Assembly (NCBI GenBank): GCA_001953215.1
Contig: CP019169.1
Span: 2,604,001 to 2,668,000 of the forward strand
DNA from: Betaproteobacteria bacterium GR16-43
GTDB taxonomy: Bacteria > Pseudomonadota > Gammaproteobacteria > Burkholderiales > Usitatibacteraceae
Length of the DNA stretch: 64,000 nt
Direction: 5' to 3'
The number at the start of each line of letters is the position of its first letter. Positions within the stretch are counted from its first letter, which is position 1. A program made the position numbers and the translations under genes. Shown piece by piece: positions 13,450 to 23,296 of the stretch. The notes beneath the pieces are model-generated. The model was given only the letters and a program-made list of their open reading frames with translations, did not search any database and had not been told where the DNA came from.

Positions 13450-13722
13450 GTGAACAAGTCCGATCTCATCGAAGCGATCGCGAAGAAGGCTGACATCTCG
13501 AAGGCCGCGGCCGAGCGGGCCCTCGAGGGCACCATCGGCGCCATCCACGCCACCCTGCGCAAGGGCGGTTCCGTGAGCCTGGTGGGCTTCGGGACCTTCT
13601 ACGTGGGCAAGCGCGCCGCCCGCGGGGGCCGCAACCCGCGTACCGGGGCGGCCATCCGCATCAAGGCCGCTAAAGTCCCCAAGTTTCGCGCTGGAAAGGC
13701 CCTCAAGGATGCGGTAAACTAG
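13450..13722 (+). CDS. hupB: DNA-binding protein HU (beta type)
   Basis: 90 aa. The start [18 protein letters not shown] and the arm signature [18 protein letters not shown] followed by [19 protein letters not shown] are diagnostic for HU. It is a nucleoid-associated dimer that bends DNA. The initiator is GTG at 13450 with GGGAG just upstream. The position directly after lon matches E. coli and many other proteobacteria. Two tRNA genes separate it from ppiD. Confidence 0.97.
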   Translation: MNKSDLIEAIAKKADISKAAAERALEGTIGAIHATLRKGGSVSLVGFGTFYVGKRAARGGRNPRTGAAIRIKAAKVPKFRAGKALKDAVN

Positions 13723-13756
13723 GGGGCTTAGTTGTTGTTTTGCAAGCCTTGCTTGC

Positions 13757-13832
13757 GGGTGCTTAGCTCAGTTGGTAGAGCGTCGCCCTTACAAGGCGAA
13801 TGTCGGCGGTTCGAACCCGTCAGCACCCACCA
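13757..13832 (+). tRNA. tRNA-Val(TAC)
   Basis: 76 nt with encoded CCA. Acceptor arm GGGTGCT pairs with AGCACCC; the D-arm is TAGCTCAGTTGGTAGAGC; the anticodon loop CTTACAA gives anticodon TAC; the T-arm contains GGTTCGAACCC. Confidence 0.95.
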
Positions 13833-13864
13833 GAGGCTGTTCGATTTGGTGCCAGCAGCACAGA

Positions 13865-13941
13865 GGAGTGGTAGTTCAGTTGGTTAGAATACCGGCCTGT
13901 CACGCCGGGGGTCGCGGGTTCGAGTCCCGTCCACTCCGCCA
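13865..13941 (+). tRNA. tRNA-Asp(GTC)
   Basis: 77 nt with encoded CCA. Acceptor arm GGAGTGG pairs with CCACTCC and the discriminator is G. The anticodon loop CTGTCAC gives GTC, and the T-arm has GGGTTCGAGTCCC. It lies 32 nt after tRNA-Val, probably in the same transcript. Confidence 0.96.
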
Positions 13942-13948
13942 GATCCCA

Positions 13949-13976
13949 GGGCGAACCCAAGCGGGTTCGCCCTTTT
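13949..13976 (+). terminator. Rho-independent terminator after tRNA-Asp
   Basis: A perfect 10-bp stem GGGCGAACCC/GGGTTCGCCC with an AAGC loop is followed by TTTT. It lies 7 nt after the tRNA-Asp CCA and 22 nt before the ppiD ATG, so it should end the lon-hupB-tRNA transcript or attenuate entry into ppiD. Confidence 0.85.
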
Positions 13977-13998
13977 CATTTCGATAAGGTTCCTTCCG

Positions 13999-15975
13999 AT
14001 GCTTGAGCAGATCCGCGAATTCGGCAACAAGAAGATCGTCCGCCTCTTGTTTGCGCTCTTCCTGGTCATTCCCTTCGGCCTCTTCGGGATCGACTACTAC
14101 TTCAAGTCGCCGGTGGGCGGGGACACCATCGCCACCGTCGGGTCCACGCGCATCGGGCAGCAGGAGTTCGACAACGCCGTGCGCCGCCAGACGGACCAGT
14201 ACCGCCAGCAGTTCGGCGCCAACTTCGACGCCTCCATGATGGAGAACCCGGAGATGCGCAAGGGCGTGCTGGATCGCATCGTGTCCGAGCGGCTGGTGGC
14301 CGTCGGAGCGCAGGAAGCGGGCATCCGCATCGGCGACAAGCAACTGGCCGAGCGCATCACGACCGAGCCGTTCTTCCTCGACCCGAACGGCAAGTTCTCG
14401 CAGAAGACCTACGAGCAGATCGCCAAGCAGGAAGGCCTCACGCCCGCGGGCCTGGACGAGCGCCTGCGCGAGAACATGCGGCTCGCGAACTACCGCGAAG
14501 CGATCCTCGACACGGCCTTCGTTCCGCGCTCGACGCTGGACAACTTCATCCGCCTCTCGGAGCAGTCGCGCGAAGTGAGCGTGGTGATCCTCGCCCCCGA
14601 GGCGTACGCGGCCAAGGTCGCCATCACGCCCGAGCAGGCGAAGGCCTGGTACGAATCGCACAAGGCGGAGTTCACGGTGCCCGAACAGGTGCGCGCCGAG
14701 TTCGTCCAGTTGTCCGCCGAGGTGCTCGCCGCCCAGGCCCAGGTGAAGCCCGAGGAAGTGGCGACGGTCTACAACGACGGGAACAAGGCCGGCCGCTGGG
14801 GGCAGCGCGAAGAGCGCCGCGCCTCGCACATCCTCATCACGGTGAAGCCCGACGCCAAGGACGACGAGAAGAAGGCCGCCGAGGCGAAGGCCCGCGCGCT
14901 CGCCGATGCGGTCCGCAAGAATCCGAAGACCTTTGCCGATGTAGCCAAGAAGGAATCGCAGGATCCGGGCTCCGCCGCGCAGGGTGGCGACCTGGGCTTC
15001 TTCCCCCGCGGCGCGATGGTCAAGCCCTTCGAAGAGGCGGCCTACGCCGCCAAGAAGGGCGACATCGTGGGCCCGGTGGCGAGCGACTTCGGCTATCACG
15101 TGATCCAGCTCACGGACATCAAGCCCGAGCGCGTGAAGTCGCTGGCCGACGCCACGCCCGAGATCGAGGCGGAGCTGAAGAAGAACGCCGCGGCGAAGAA
15201 TTTCGCCGAAGTGGCCGAGCCCTTCGCCAACATCGTCTACGAACAGCCCTCGAGCCTGAAGCCCGCCGCCGACCTCCTCAAGCTGGCCGTGCAGCCAACC
15301 AACTGGTTCTCGAAAGCGGGCGGCGCGCCGCCGTCGCTGGGCAACCCGAAGATCCTGGCCGAGCTTTTCTCGGACGATGCGCTGAAGAACAAGCGCAACA
15401 CCTCGGCCGTCGAGGTGCGCCCGGGCGTGCTGGTGTCGGCCCGCGTGCTCGAGCACAAGCCCTCCGAAGTCCGTCCCTTCGAAACCGTCCAGGCCGAAGT
15501 GCAGCGCCGCCTGCAGCGCGAAGAGGCGCTGAAGCTCGCGCAAGCCGATGGCGAGGCGAAGCTGAAGGTCCTGCAGGAGGGCAAGGAAGCCGACCTCAAG
15601 TGGCCCGCGCCGCTCGCGGTGAACCGCCAGAAGCCGGGCGGGCTCTTCCCGCAGGCCCTCGATGCGGCCCTTCGCGCCGACGCGAAGAAGCTCCCGGGCT
15701 ACGTGGGCGTTTCCACGCCCGGCGGCTACTCGCTGGTGAAGGTGAGCAAGATCATCGAGCTCGAGAAGATCGACGACGCGAAGCGCGAAGGCCTGGGCAC
15801 GCAACTGCGTTCCGCGGTGGCCGCGCAGGACCTCGAAGCCTCGCTCGCGAGCGTGCGCAGCCGCGTGGGCGTGAGCGTTCGCAAGGACGTGCTCGAGCGC
15901 AAGGCCGATGGCACCGCGGTGCAGCAGACGCAGGTGCCGGCGGCCCCGCGCGCACCTTCCAAACTGGGGAGCTAA
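13999..15975 (+). CDS. ppiD: Periplasmic folding chaperone/PPIase PpiD
   Basis: 658 aa, close to the E. coli length of 623. The N-terminus has a cytoplasmic stub (MLEQIREFGNKKIV) and one membrane anchor at about residues 14-35, placing the rest in the periplasm. SurA-N-like helical segments follow, and a parvulin domain lies at about 272-370: RRASHILI, GGDLGFFPRG, FEEAAYA and DFGYHVIQL. A second degenerate parvulin-like region and a long C-terminal part follow. It acts on newly translocated outer-membrane and periplasmic proteins near SecYEG. The 3' end carries the first partial copy of a 20-nt tandem repeat that continues to the fabI stop. Confidence 0.95.
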   Translation: MLEQIREFGNKKIVRLLFALFLVIPFGLFGIDYYFKSPVGGDTIATVGSTRIGQQEFDNAVRRQTDQYRQQFGANFDASMMENPEMRKGVLDRIVSERLVAVGAQEAGIRIGDKQLAERITTEPFFLDPNGKFSQKTYEQIAKQEGLTPAGLDERLRENMRLANYREAILDTAFVPRSTLDNFIRLSEQSREVSVVILAPEAYAAKVAITPEQAKAWYESHKAEFTVPEQVRAEFVQLSAEVLAAQAQVKPEEVATVYNDGNKAGRWGQREERRASHILITVKPDAKDDEKKAAEAKARALADAVRKNPKTFADVAKKESQDPGSAAQGGDLGFFPRGAMVKPFEEAAYAAKKGDIVGPVASDFGYHVIQLTDIKPERVKSLADATPEIEAELKKNAAAKNFAEVAEPFANIVYEQPSSLKPAADLLKLAVQPTNWFSKAGGAPPSLGNPKILAELFSDDALKNKRNTSAVEVRPGVLVSARVLEHKPSEVRPFETVQAEVQRRLQREEALKLAQADGEAKLKVLQEGKEADLKWPAPLAVNRQKPGGLFPQALDAALRADAKKLPGYVGVSTPGGYSLVKVSKIIELEKIDDAKREGLGTQLRSAVAAQDLEASLASVRSRVGVSVRKDVLERKADGTAVQQTQVPAAPRAPSKLGS

Positions 15976-16035
15976 CAGCTCGGCTGGGGAGCACGCAGCC
16001 CGGTTGGGGAGCGCGCAGCCCGGCCGGGGTGCTGG
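15976..16035. repeat. Three tandem copies of a 20-nt repeat
   Basis: Three direct 20-nt units of the type CAGCYCGGYYGGGGAGCRCG fill the whole gap between the convergent ppiD and fabI stops; the third copy diverges at its end. A further partial copy (AACTGGGGAGCTAA) forms the last codons of ppiD. No T-run terminator is visible here. Confidence 0.8.
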
Positions 16036-16821
16036 CTACTCGGCGTCCATCCCCGGCGTGGTGGTGCTGAAGCCGGCGTCGACGTACATCACCTCGCCGG
16101 TCACGCCGGAGGCGAGGTCCGAAAGCAGGAACGCCGCCGCGTTGCCCACCTCGTCGATCGTCACGTTGCGCCGCAGCGGCGCGTGCTTCTCGACGAAATG
16201 CAGGATCTTCGAGAACCCGCCGATGCCCGCGGCCGCCAGCGTCTTGATCGGGCCCGCCGAGATCGCGTTCACGCGGATGCCCTCGGGCCCCAGGCTCGAG
16301 GCGAGGTAGCGCACGCCGGCCTCCAGGCTCGCCTTGGCGAGCCCCATCACGTTGTAGTTCGGCACCGCGCTCACGGCGCCCAGGTAGGACAGCGTGACGA
16401 TCGATCCGGGCCGGCCCTTCATCAGCGGCGCGGCCCCCCGGGCGAGCGCGGCGAGGCTGTAGCTGGAGATGTCGTGGGCGATGCGGAAGTTCTCGCGTGT
16501 CACGCTCTCGTGGAAGCCGCCCTTCAGCGCCTCGCGCGGGGCGAAGGCGATGGCGTGCACCACGCCGTCCAGCACGCCCCAGTCGCGCTTCACCGATTCG
16601 AACAGCGCATCGATCTGCGCGTCGTCGGCCACGTCGCACGGATAGACCCGCGTCACGCCGAGCGACTTCGCGAGGTCTTCGACCCGCTCCTTGATGCCGT
16701 CCCCGGCATACGTGACGCAGATTTCGGCGCCTTCGCGCTGGCAGGCCTTGGCGATGCCGTAGGCGATCGAGCGGTTCGACAGCAGTCCCGTGATCAGGAT
16801 CTTCCGGCCTTGCAGGAACAT
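16036..16821 (-). CDS. fabI: Enoyl-[acyl-carrier-protein] reductase (NADH)
   Basis: 261 aa SDR-fold enzyme of type II fatty acid synthesis that reduces trans-2-enoyl-ACP in the last step of each elongation cycle. The N-terminal nucleotide motif is the FabI form [13 protein letters not shown]. The catalytic Tyr-x6-Lys is in [20 protein letters not shown], and [12 protein letters not shown] is the substrate-loop region, all diagnostic for FabI rather than FabG or FabV. The ATG at 16821 follows AAAGGTG; a longer in-frame extension upstream runs into the divergent gene and is not needed. It faces ppiD convergently and diverges from the solute-binding protein gene at 16892. Confidence 0.96.
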   Translation of the reverse strand: MFLQGRKILITGLLSNRSIAYGIAKACQREGAEICVTYAGDGIKERVEDLAKSLGVTRVYPCDVADDAQIDALFESVKRDWGVLDGVVHAIAFAPREALKGGFHESVTRENFRIAHDISSYSLAALARGAAPLMKGRPGSIVTLSYLGAVSAVPNYNVMGLAKASLEAGVRYLASSLGPEGIRVNAISAGPIKTLAAAGIGGFSKILHFVEKHAPLRRNVTIDEVGNAAAFLLSDLASGVTGEVMYVDAGFSTTTPGMDAE

Positions 16822-16853
16822 TTCGTGACACCTTTCTGGGGGGTAGGGCGCAG

Positions 16854-16859
16854 TATAAT
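16854..16859 (+). promoter_or_regulatory. Putative -10 element of the peptide-transport cluster
   Basis: TATAAT lies in the 70-nt fabI/SBP divergent gap, 32 nt before the first SBP ATG. No clear -35 hexamer is visible at 16-18 nt upstream. Confidence 0.45.
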
Positions 16860-16891
16860 CGCGCGCTGGCCGCTCTCGGCCCCACGGTCCC

Positions 16892-18718
16892 ATGAGGACT
16901 CGGTTCATGTACTCGACGCGCCTCCTTCCGGCCCTCGTGATCGCGGGCCTGCTCGCAACCGGCCTCGCCCCCGCGCCTTCGGCCGCCGCCGACTCCTCCA
17001 AGGTCTTCCGCTACGCCTTCCGCGTGGCCGAGACGAGCTTCGATCCGGCCGCCGTCTCCGACCTCTACTCGTCGACGGTCATCGCGAACGTGTTCGACGC
17101 GCCGCTCGGCTACGACTTCCTCGCGCGCCCGTCGAAGCTGGTGCCGAACACGCTGGCCGAAATGCCGACGGTCAGCGAGGGCGGCACGCTCTACACGATG
17201 CGCGTGAAGCCCGGCATCTACTTCATCGACGATCCGGCCTTCCACGGGAAGAAGCGCGAGCTGGTCGCGGAGGACTACGTCTATTCGATCAAGCGGCTCT
17301 TCGACCCGAAGGTGAAGTCGCCGAACCTCTACCAGCTCGAGGGCTACATCCTCGGCATGGACGAAGCGCTCGCGAAGGCGCGCAAGACCAACCGCTTCGA
17401 CTTCGACGAGCGCCTCGAGGGCCTTCACGCGCTCGACCGATACACCTGGCAGGTGCGCCTCAAGCAGCCCAACTACAACTTCCTGTACTACCTCGCGCAT
17501 TGCAACCTCACCTGCGCGGTGGCGCGCGAGGTGGTCGAGCACTACGGCGAGAAGGTGGGTGAGCATCCCGTGGGAACGGGGCCCTTCAAGCTCACGTTCT
17601 GGAAGCGCTCCTCGAAGATGGTCTTCGACGCCAACCCGGCCTACCGCCAGGAGACCTACGACGCGACGCCGCCCGCCGGTGACGCGGGCGGGGAAGCGAT
17701 CGCCGCCACGCTCAAGGGCAGGAAGATGCCGATGGTGGGGCGCATCGAGGTCTACGTGATCGAGGAGCCGCAGCCGCGCTGGCTCGCGTTCCTCAACAAC
17801 GAACACGACTTCGTCGAGCGCGTGCCGGAAGAGTTCGCCACCGTCGCCTTCCCCGGCGGCGTGCTTGCGCCCAACCTGCAGCGCCGCGGCATGGTGCTCG
17901 ACCGCAATCCGGGCATGGAGCTCACGTACTCGTACTTCGCGATGCAGGATCCGGTGGTCGGCGGCTACGAGCCGCAGAAGATCGCGCTGCGCCGCGCGAT
18001 CGTGCTGGGCCAGGACGTGGGCTCGGAGATCTCGATCGCGAGGAAGAGCCAGGCCATCCCGGCGCACTCGCCCATCGGGCCGGGGGCGTCGGGCTACGAC
18101 GAGAATTTCCGTTCCACCGCCTCGGAGTACAACCCCGCCAAGTCGAAGGCGCTGCTCGACATGTACGGCTACGTGGACTGCAACGGCGACGGATGGCGCG
18201 ACCTTCCGCGCGAGAAGCCCGCCGACGAGTGCAAGTCCTTCTCGATCGAATACGCCTCGGCGCCCAACGCGGACCAGAAGCCGATCGACGAGAACTGGAA
18301 GAAGAACATGGATGCCATCGGCATCAACATGCGCTTCAAGAAGGCGAAGTGGCCCGACCTCCTCAAGGCCTCGCAGGCCGGCAAGCTGCAGATGTGGGGC
18401 CCGGGCTGGAGCGCCACCGTCCCCGACGCCGACGTGTTCTTCGTGATGCTCTACGGGCCCAACGCCGGCCAGGCGAACCACGCGCGCTTCCAGTTGCCCG
18501 AGTTCGACCGTTTGTATTTGCAGGCCAAGCGGCTGCCGGATGGGCCCGAGCGGAACGCCATCTACCGCGAGATGAACCGCCTCTTCCTCGTCTACGCGCC
18601 GTGGCGGCTGGGCACCCACCGCATCCTGTCCGACATCTCGCAACCGTGGACGATCGGCTATCGGCGCCACCCCGTGATGCGGGGATGGTGGAAGTACATC
18701 GACATCAACCGGTCCTAA
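16892..18718 (+). CDS. ABC transporter substrate-binding protein, family 5 (copy 1)
   Basis: 608 aa exported solute-binding protein of the DppA/OppA/YejA (SBP_bac_5) class. The signal peptide ends near PSAAA (about residue 31). Conserved family segments include [14 protein letters not shown], the signature [10 protein letters not shown], and a C-terminal DGWRDLP-containing loop (NGDGWRDLP). It should bind oligopeptides in the periplasm for the permeases encoded downstream. An internal ATG at 16907 ([10 protein letters not shown]) is an alternative start that gives an equally good signal peptide. The next SBP gene begins 3 nt after its stop. Copies 1-3 are clear paralogues; substrate specificity cannot be read from sequence. 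Confidence 0.92.
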   Translation: MRTRFMYSTRLLPALVIAGLLATGLAPAPSAAADSSKVFRYAFRVAETSFDPAAVSDLYSSTVIANVFDAPLGYDFLARPSKLVPNTLAEMPTVSEGGTLYTMRVKPGIYFIDDPAFHGKKRELVAEDYVYSIKRLFDPKVKSPNLYQLEGYILGMDEALAKARKTNRFDFDERLEGLHALDRYTWQVRLKQPNYNFLYYLAHCNLTCAVAREVVEHYGEKVGEHPVGTGPFKLTFWKRSSKMVFDANPAYRQETYDATPPAGDAGGEAIAATLKGRKMPMVGRIEVYVIEEPQPRWLAFLNNEHDFVERVPEEFATVAFPGGVLAPNLQRRGMVLDRNPGMELTYSYFAMQDPVVGGYEPQKIALRRAIVLGQDVGSEISIARKSQAIPAHSPIGPGASGYDENFRSTASEYNPAKSKALLDMYGYVDCNGDGWRDLPREKPADECKSFSIEYASAPNADQKPIDENWKKNMDAIGINMRFKKAKWPDLLKASQAGKLQMWGPGWSATVPDADVFFVMLYGPNAGQANHARFQLPEFDRLYLQAKRLPDGPERNAIYREMNRLFLVYAPWRLGTHRILSDISQPWTIGYRRHPVMRGWWKYIDINRS

Positions 18719-18721
18719 CCC

Positions 18722-20500
18722 ATGCGCATCCTGATCGCGATCCTCGTCGCCCTCTCGTTCTCCGCGACCGCCGAGCAGAAGGTGCTTCGCATCCCGTTCC
18801 TGATCGCCGAGACCAACTTCGATCCCGCGTTCGCCTCGGACCTCTACTCGAACAACGTCATCGACGAGATCCTCGAGCCGCCGCTCACGTACGACATGCT
18901 CGCGCGCCCCGCGAAGCTGAAGCCGCAGACCGTGGAGGCGATGCCCGAGATCACCGAAGGCGGGCGCATCTACACGATGCGCGTGAAGAAGGGCATCTAC
19001 TTTTCGGACGATCCGGTGTTCAAGGGCAAGAAGCGCGAGCTCGTGGCGCAGGACTTCATCTACGCGATCCAGCGCCTGATCGACCCGAAGATGTCCTCGC
19101 CCAACTCCTGGATGGTCGACGGCAAGATCGAAGGCCTGGACGAGATGCGCGACAAGGCCAAGAAGGCCGGCAAGCTCGATTACGACGCGCCCATCTCCGG
19201 GCTGCGCGCGCTCGACCGCCACACGCTGCAGATCCGCCTCGCGAAGCCCGACTACAACTTCCTCTACATCCTCGCGCTCGGCACGCTCGGCGCGCAGGCC
19301 CGCGAAGTGGTGGAGCACTACGGCAGCGAGATCGGCGGCCACCCGGTCGGCACAGGTGCCTTCGTGCTGAAGGAGTGGAAGCGTTCCTCGAAGATCGTGC
19401 TCGAGCGCAATCCCACCTTCCGCGAGGAGTACTACGACGCGCAGCCCGCCGCCGCCGATGTCGAGGGCCAGAAGCTGGCCGCGGAGATGAAGGGCAAGCG
19501 CCTGCCGTGCATCGACCGCGTCGAGATCTACATCATCGAGGAGTCGCAGCCGCGCTGGCTCGCGTTCCTCAACAACGAGCTGGACTGGATCAATTTCCCC
19601 TACGAGTTCCGCAGCACGGTGGTTCCGGACGGAACGCACCTCGCGCCGTGGGCGAAGAAGCGCGGCTTCAAGACGTTCCCCAGCGTCGAGGCCGGCACCA
19701 CGTACCTGTACTACAACATGAAGGATCCGGTGTGGGGCGGCTACAAGCCCGAGCAAGTGGCCCTGCGCAGGGCCGTGGGCTTCGCCTACGACATCGACGA
19801 GGAGATCAACCTCGTGAGGAACGGCTTCGGCGTCGAGGCCGTGACGCCCGTGCCGCCCGGGGTCCTCGGCTTCGACGCGAACTTCAACCTCGGCCGCACG
19901 CACGACCCGGCCAAGGCGAAGGCGCTCCTCGACATGTTCGGGTACGTCGATCGCGACGGCGACGGCTGGCGCGAGACGCCCGACGGCAAGCCGCTGGTGT
20001 TCGAGTACGCGACGGGCCCGAGCCAGCTGGAGCGCCTGTTCACCCAGTTGTGGAAGAAGAACCTGGACACGATCGGCATCCGCATGGAGGTGGTGGTCGA
20101 GAAGTGGCCCGACCTGCGGAAGAAGTCCAAGCTTGGCAAGCTGCAGAACTGGCACCTGGCCTGGAACGGCGACTTCCCCGACGCCGAGAATTTCTACCAG
20201 CTCCTCTACGGCCCCAACTGCGGCAGCTCCAACGACGGCTGCTTCCAGTTGCCCGAGTTCGACCGCCTCTACGAGAAGGCCCTGGCCATCCCGCCGACCA
20301 ACGCGGAGGAGCGCGCGAAGGTCTACCAGCAGATGGCGCGCCTCGTGGCCGTCTACCAGCCGTGGAAGCTGAACGTGCACCGGAAGCGCATCGATTTCGT
20401 CCAGCCCTGGGTGCTGGGATGGCGCAAGCAGCAGTTCCTCCACGAGGCCATGCGGTATGCGGACATCGATCTGGAAATCCGCGCCAAGTATATGAAATAA
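18722..20500 (+). CDS. ABC transporter substrate-binding protein, family 5 (copy 2)
   Basis: 592 aa paralogue of copies 1 and 3. A short signal peptide (MRILIAILVALSFSATA) precedes EQKVLRIPFLIAETNFDPA. It shares LTYDMLARPAKL, GTGAFVLKEWKRSSKIVLERNP and the DRDGDGWRETPDGKP loop with its neighbours. It lacks the N-terminal extension of copy 1. The gene follows copy 1 after 3 nt, so they are co-transcribed. The role is periplasmic oligopeptide binding for the transporter encoded at 22348-26054. Confidence 0.92.
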   Translation: MRILIAILVALSFSATAEQKVLRIPFLIAETNFDPAFASDLYSNNVIDEILEPPLTYDMLARPAKLKPQTVEAMPEITEGGRIYTMRVKKGIYFSDDPVFKGKKRELVAQDFIYAIQRLIDPKMSSPNSWMVDGKIEGLDEMRDKAKKAGKLDYDAPISGLRALDRHTLQIRLAKPDYNFLYILALGTLGAQAREVVEHYGSEIGGHPVGTGAFVLKEWKRSSKIVLERNPTFREEYYDAQPAAADVEGQKLAAEMKGKRLPCIDRVEIYIIEESQPRWLAFLNNELDWINFPYEFRSTVVPDGTHLAPWAKKRGFKTFPSVEAGTTYLYYNMKDPVWGGYKPEQVALRRAVGFAYDIDEEINLVRNGFGVEAVTPVPPGVLGFDANFNLGRTHDPAKAKALLDMFGYVDRDGDGWRETPDGKPLVFEYATGPSQLERLFTQLWKKNLDTIGIRMEVVVEKWPDLRKKSKLGKLQNWHLAWNGDFPDAENFYQLLYGPNCGSSNDGCFQLPEFDRLYEKALAIPPTNAEERAKVYQQMARLVAVYQPWKLNVHRKRIDFVQPWVLGWRKQQFLHEAMRYADIDLEIRAKYMK

Positions 20501-20503
20501 CGA

Positions 20504-20509
20504 TATAAT
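20504..20509 (+). promoter_or_regulatory. Putative internal -10 element before SBP copy 3
   Basis: TATAAT lies just after the stop of SBP copy 2 and 30 nt before the TTG start of copy 3, in a locally A/T-rich patch. It could allow copy 3 and the permease/ATPase genes to be expressed apart from copies 1 and 2. No clear -35 is seen. Confidence 0.4.
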
Positions 20510-20539
20510 TTCCCCTGTTTTCCGCATTCGGATTTCCGC

Positions 20540-22351
20540 TTGAAACGCCTCCGCCTCGCCGTCCTCGCCCTGGCCGCTTGCCTCGCCGTCGCGCACCCTG
20601 CGCTGGCCGCCGAGAAGAAGGTCATTCGCATGGCGTTTCGCACGGCCGAGACGGGCTTCGACCCGCAGAAGATCTTCGATCGCTATTCGGTGGGCATCTG
20701 CGAGAACCTGTTCGAGCCATTGCTCACGTACGACTACCTCGCGCGGCCCGTGAAGCTCGTGCCCCTGGTCGCGGAGGCCGTGCCGCAGCCGGAGGAGGGC
20801 GGCACGCGCTACACATTCCGCATCCGGCCCGGCATCCTCTTCGCGGACGATCCGGCGTTCAAGGGCAAGAAGCGCGAGCTGACCGCGCAGGATTTCGCGT
20901 ACTCGATCCGCCGCTTCCGCGACCCGAAGCTCGCGAGCCCGTACGAATGGCTGTTCGAGAACAAGCTGGTGGGTCTCGATGAGCTCGCCGTGAAGGCGAA
21001 GAAGACCGGCACCCTCGACATGGACACGCCGATCCCGGGTATCGAAGTGCGCGACCGCTACACGATCAGCTTCAAGCTGGTCGAGCCCGACTTCAACTTC
21101 GCCTACTCGCTCGCGATGCCGAACGTGGTGCCGGTCGCGCGCGAGGTGGTGGAGGCCTATCCCGACGACACGATGGGCCATCCGGTGGGCACCGGTCCGT
21201 TCGTGCTGAAGGAGTGGGTGCGCCGCTCGAAGATCGTGCTCGAGAGGAATCCCAACCACCGCGGCTACGAGCTCGACACGCGCTATGCCGACCCGTCCGA
21301 CCCGTGGGACAAGGCGGCCATCGAGGCGCTGCGCGGCAAGCGCCTGCCGGTGCTCGACCGCGTGGAGATCTATCCCATCGAGGAGGAGCAGCCGCGCTAC
21401 CTCGCGTTCCTGAACCGCGAGCACGACCTCATCGACGAGACGCCCTTCGAGTTCATCGAGCAGATCCTGCCCAACGGCAAGCTCGCCCCCGCGCTGGCGA
21501 AGCAGGGCGTGCACGTCTTCCGCGAGGAGGCGCCCGAGACGACCTACGACGTCTTCAACACCGAGGATCCCGTGGTCGGCGGCTACACGGCCGAGAAGGT
21601 GGCGCTGCGCCGCGCCATGGTGCTCGCGCACGACCGGCCGCAGGAAGTGAACATCGTGCGCAAGGGGCAGGGAATGCCGGCCGAGACCCCGGTGCCGCCG
21701 GGCATCGTAGGGTTCGACCCGGCGTTCCATTCGCCGCAGCAGGAATACGATCCTCCGCGCGCCAAGGCCCTGCTCGACATGTACGGCTACGTCGACAAGG
21801 ACGGCGACGGCTGGCGCGATCTTCCCGACGGCAAGCCGTTCACCATCACGTACAAGTACAACGCGCGCACGCAGGAGCAACGCCAGATCGCGGAGCTGTG
21901 GTCGAAGTCGATGGCCGCCATCGGCATCCGCGTCGAGGCCGCGGCCGTGCAGTTCGCCGACCTCCTGCAGGACAAGCGCGTGGGCAAGTTCCAGATGGCG
22001 TCCTCGGCGTGGACGGCGGATTACCCCGACGCGCAGAACTTCCTGCAGCTCCTCTACGGACCCAACACCGGCCAGTCGAACGAGGCGCGCTTCAAGCTGC
22101 CCGAGTACGACAAGGCGTACGAGAAGTCGCAACGCTTCCCCGACGGCGCCGAGCGCAGCCTGCTCTACCGCGAGATGAACCGGTTGATCCTCGCGTATGC
22201 CCCGTGGCGCCTGGGCGTGCACCGCGTCTTCAACCACCTGCAGTACCCTTGGGTGAAGGCCTACAAGAAACACCCGATCCTCTATACCAACTTCAAATAC
22301 CTGGATGTCGACGTGGCGGCGCAGCAGGCCGCCCAAGGAGCCTCACGATGA
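20540..22351 (+). CDS. ABC transporter substrate-binding protein, family 5 (copy 3)
   Basis: 603 aa. The start is TTG at 20540, giving MKRLRLAVLALAACLAVAHPALA as a good signal peptide; no ATG is available before the conserved domain. The domain opens KKVIRMAFRTAETGFDPQ and contains GTGPFVLKEWVRRSKIVLERNP and [15 protein letters not shown]. It is the copy physically linked to the transporter: its stop overlaps the permease ATG (ATGA). It is presumably the main binding protein for this permease, with copies 1 and 2 as extra specificities, which is an inference. Confidence 0.92.
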   Translation: MKRLRLAVLALAACLAVAHPALAAEKKVIRMAFRTAETGFDPQKIFDRYSVGICENLFEPLLTYDYLARPVKLVPLVAEAVPQPEEGGTRYTFRIRPGILFADDPAFKGKKRELTAQDFAYSIRRFRDPKLASPYEWLFENKLVGLDELAVKAKKTGTLDMDTPIPGIEVRDRYTISFKLVEPDFNFAYSLAMPNVVPVAREVVEAYPDDTMGHPVGTGPFVLKEWVRRSKIVLERNPNHRGYELDTRYADPSDPWDKAAIEALRGKRLPVLDRVEIYPIEEEQPRYLAFLNREHDLIDETPFEFIEQILPNGKLAPALAKQGVHVFREEAPETTYDVFNTEDPVVGGYTAEKVALRRAMVLAHDRPQEVNIVRKGQGMPAETPVPPGIVGFDPAFHSPQQEYDPPRAKALLDMYGYVDKDGDGWRDLPDGKPFTITYKYNARTQEQRQIAELWSKSMAAIGIRVEAAAVQFADLLQDKRVGKFQMASSAWTADYPDAQNFLQLLYGPNTGQSNEARFKLPEYDKAYEKSQRFPDGAERSLLYREMNRLILAYAPWRLGVHRVFNHLQYPWVKAYKKHPILYTNFKYLDVDVAAQQAAQGASR

Positions 22352-23286
22352 CCGCGTACGTAGTCCGCAGGCTGTGGCAGATGATCCCGACCCTCGCGGG
22401 CGTGATCCTGCTGATCTTCTTCCTGTTCAACTGGGTGGGAGGCGACCCCGCGCAGGTGCTCGCCGGGAAGATCTCCAACCCCGAGCAGATCGCCAACATC
22501 CGGAAGCAGCTCGGCGTGGACGAGCCCTACTGGTACCAGCTCTGGGTCTTCGTGAAGCAGGTCTTCACGTTCGACTTCGGCCGCAGCTGGTCCACCAACG
22601 AAGAGGTTTCGCGCATCCTGCTCACGCGCGTCGGGCCCACGCTCACGATCATGGTCCCGGTGCTCATCATCGAGACCACGCTCGCCGTCACCTTCGCGAT
22701 CATGGTCGCCTACGTGCGCGGCACGCTGACCGACCGCATGATCATGATCGTCTGCACCACGGCGATGTCGATCAGCTTCCTGGTCTACATCATCGTGTTC
22801 CAGTGGCTCTTCGGGTTCATCCTCGGGTGGTTCCCGGTGCAGGGCTGGAGCGAGAGTTTCTGGAAGAACCTCTCCACCTACGCGCCGCTGCCCATCCTGC
22901 TCGCGGTGGCCGTGGGCCTCGCCCCGCAGCTGCGCCTCTACCGCTCGTTCTTCCTCGAGGAGATCAACCAGGACTACGTGCGCACCGCGCGCGCCAAGGG
23001 CCTGCCCGAGAAGAAGGTCATGATGAAGCACGTGCTGAGGAACGCGCTGATCCCGATCCTCACCAACATCGGCATCTATCTCCCGAGCGTCTTCGTGGGC
23101 TCCTTCCTGCTCGAGGTCTTCTTCTCGATCCCGGGCCTGGGCCGCGAGATCATCACCGCGGTGAACCGCAGCGACTTCCCCGTCATCAAGGCGGTGACGG
23201 TCTACCTCGCGATGCTCACCATGATCATCAACTTGCTGGTCGACGTGATGTACAAGTTCGTCGATCCGCGCGTTTCGTTCAAATAA
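22348..23286 (+). CDS. Oligopeptide ABC transporter permease (DppB/OppB type)
   Basis: 312 aa inner-membrane permease. The N-terminus MTAYVVRRLWQMIPTLAGVI is typical of DppB-like subunits. About six membrane helices are visible. The EAA loop, which couples to the ATPase, appears as DYVRTARAKGLPEKKVMMKHVLRNALIPI in outline (residues about 210-240). C-terminal VDPRVSFK is the usual ending (VDPR+). ATG 22348 has AGGAG upstream inside the SBP gene and overlaps its stop. It pairs with the DppC-type subunit 10 nt downstream. Confidence 0.94.
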   Translation: MTAYVVRRLWQMIPTLAGVILLIFFLFNWVGGDPAQVLAGKISNPEQIANIRKQLGVDEPYWYQLWVFVKQVFTFDFGRSWSTNEEVSRILLTRVGPTLTIMVPVLIIETTLAVTFAIMVAYVRGTLTDRMIMIVCTTAMSISFLVYIIVFQWLFGFILGWFPVQGWSESFWKNLSTYAPLPILLAVAVGLAPQLRLYRSFFLEEINQDYVRTARAKGLPEKKVMMKHVLRNALIPILTNIGIYLPSVFVGSFLLEVFFSIPGLGREIITAVNRSDFPVIKAVTVYLAMLTMIINLLVDVMYKFVDPRVSFK

Positions 23287-23296
23287 GGGCCCGCCC

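Noticed and set aside
15752-22336. A 2194-codon open frame on the minus strand, with similar long frames at 9556-13548 and 53004-55790
   Set aside because: They lie antisense to clear genes (SBPs, lon/clpX, VCBS proteins). Their predicted peptides are Arg/His/Gly/Leu-rich without domains, as expected from codon bias at high G+C.
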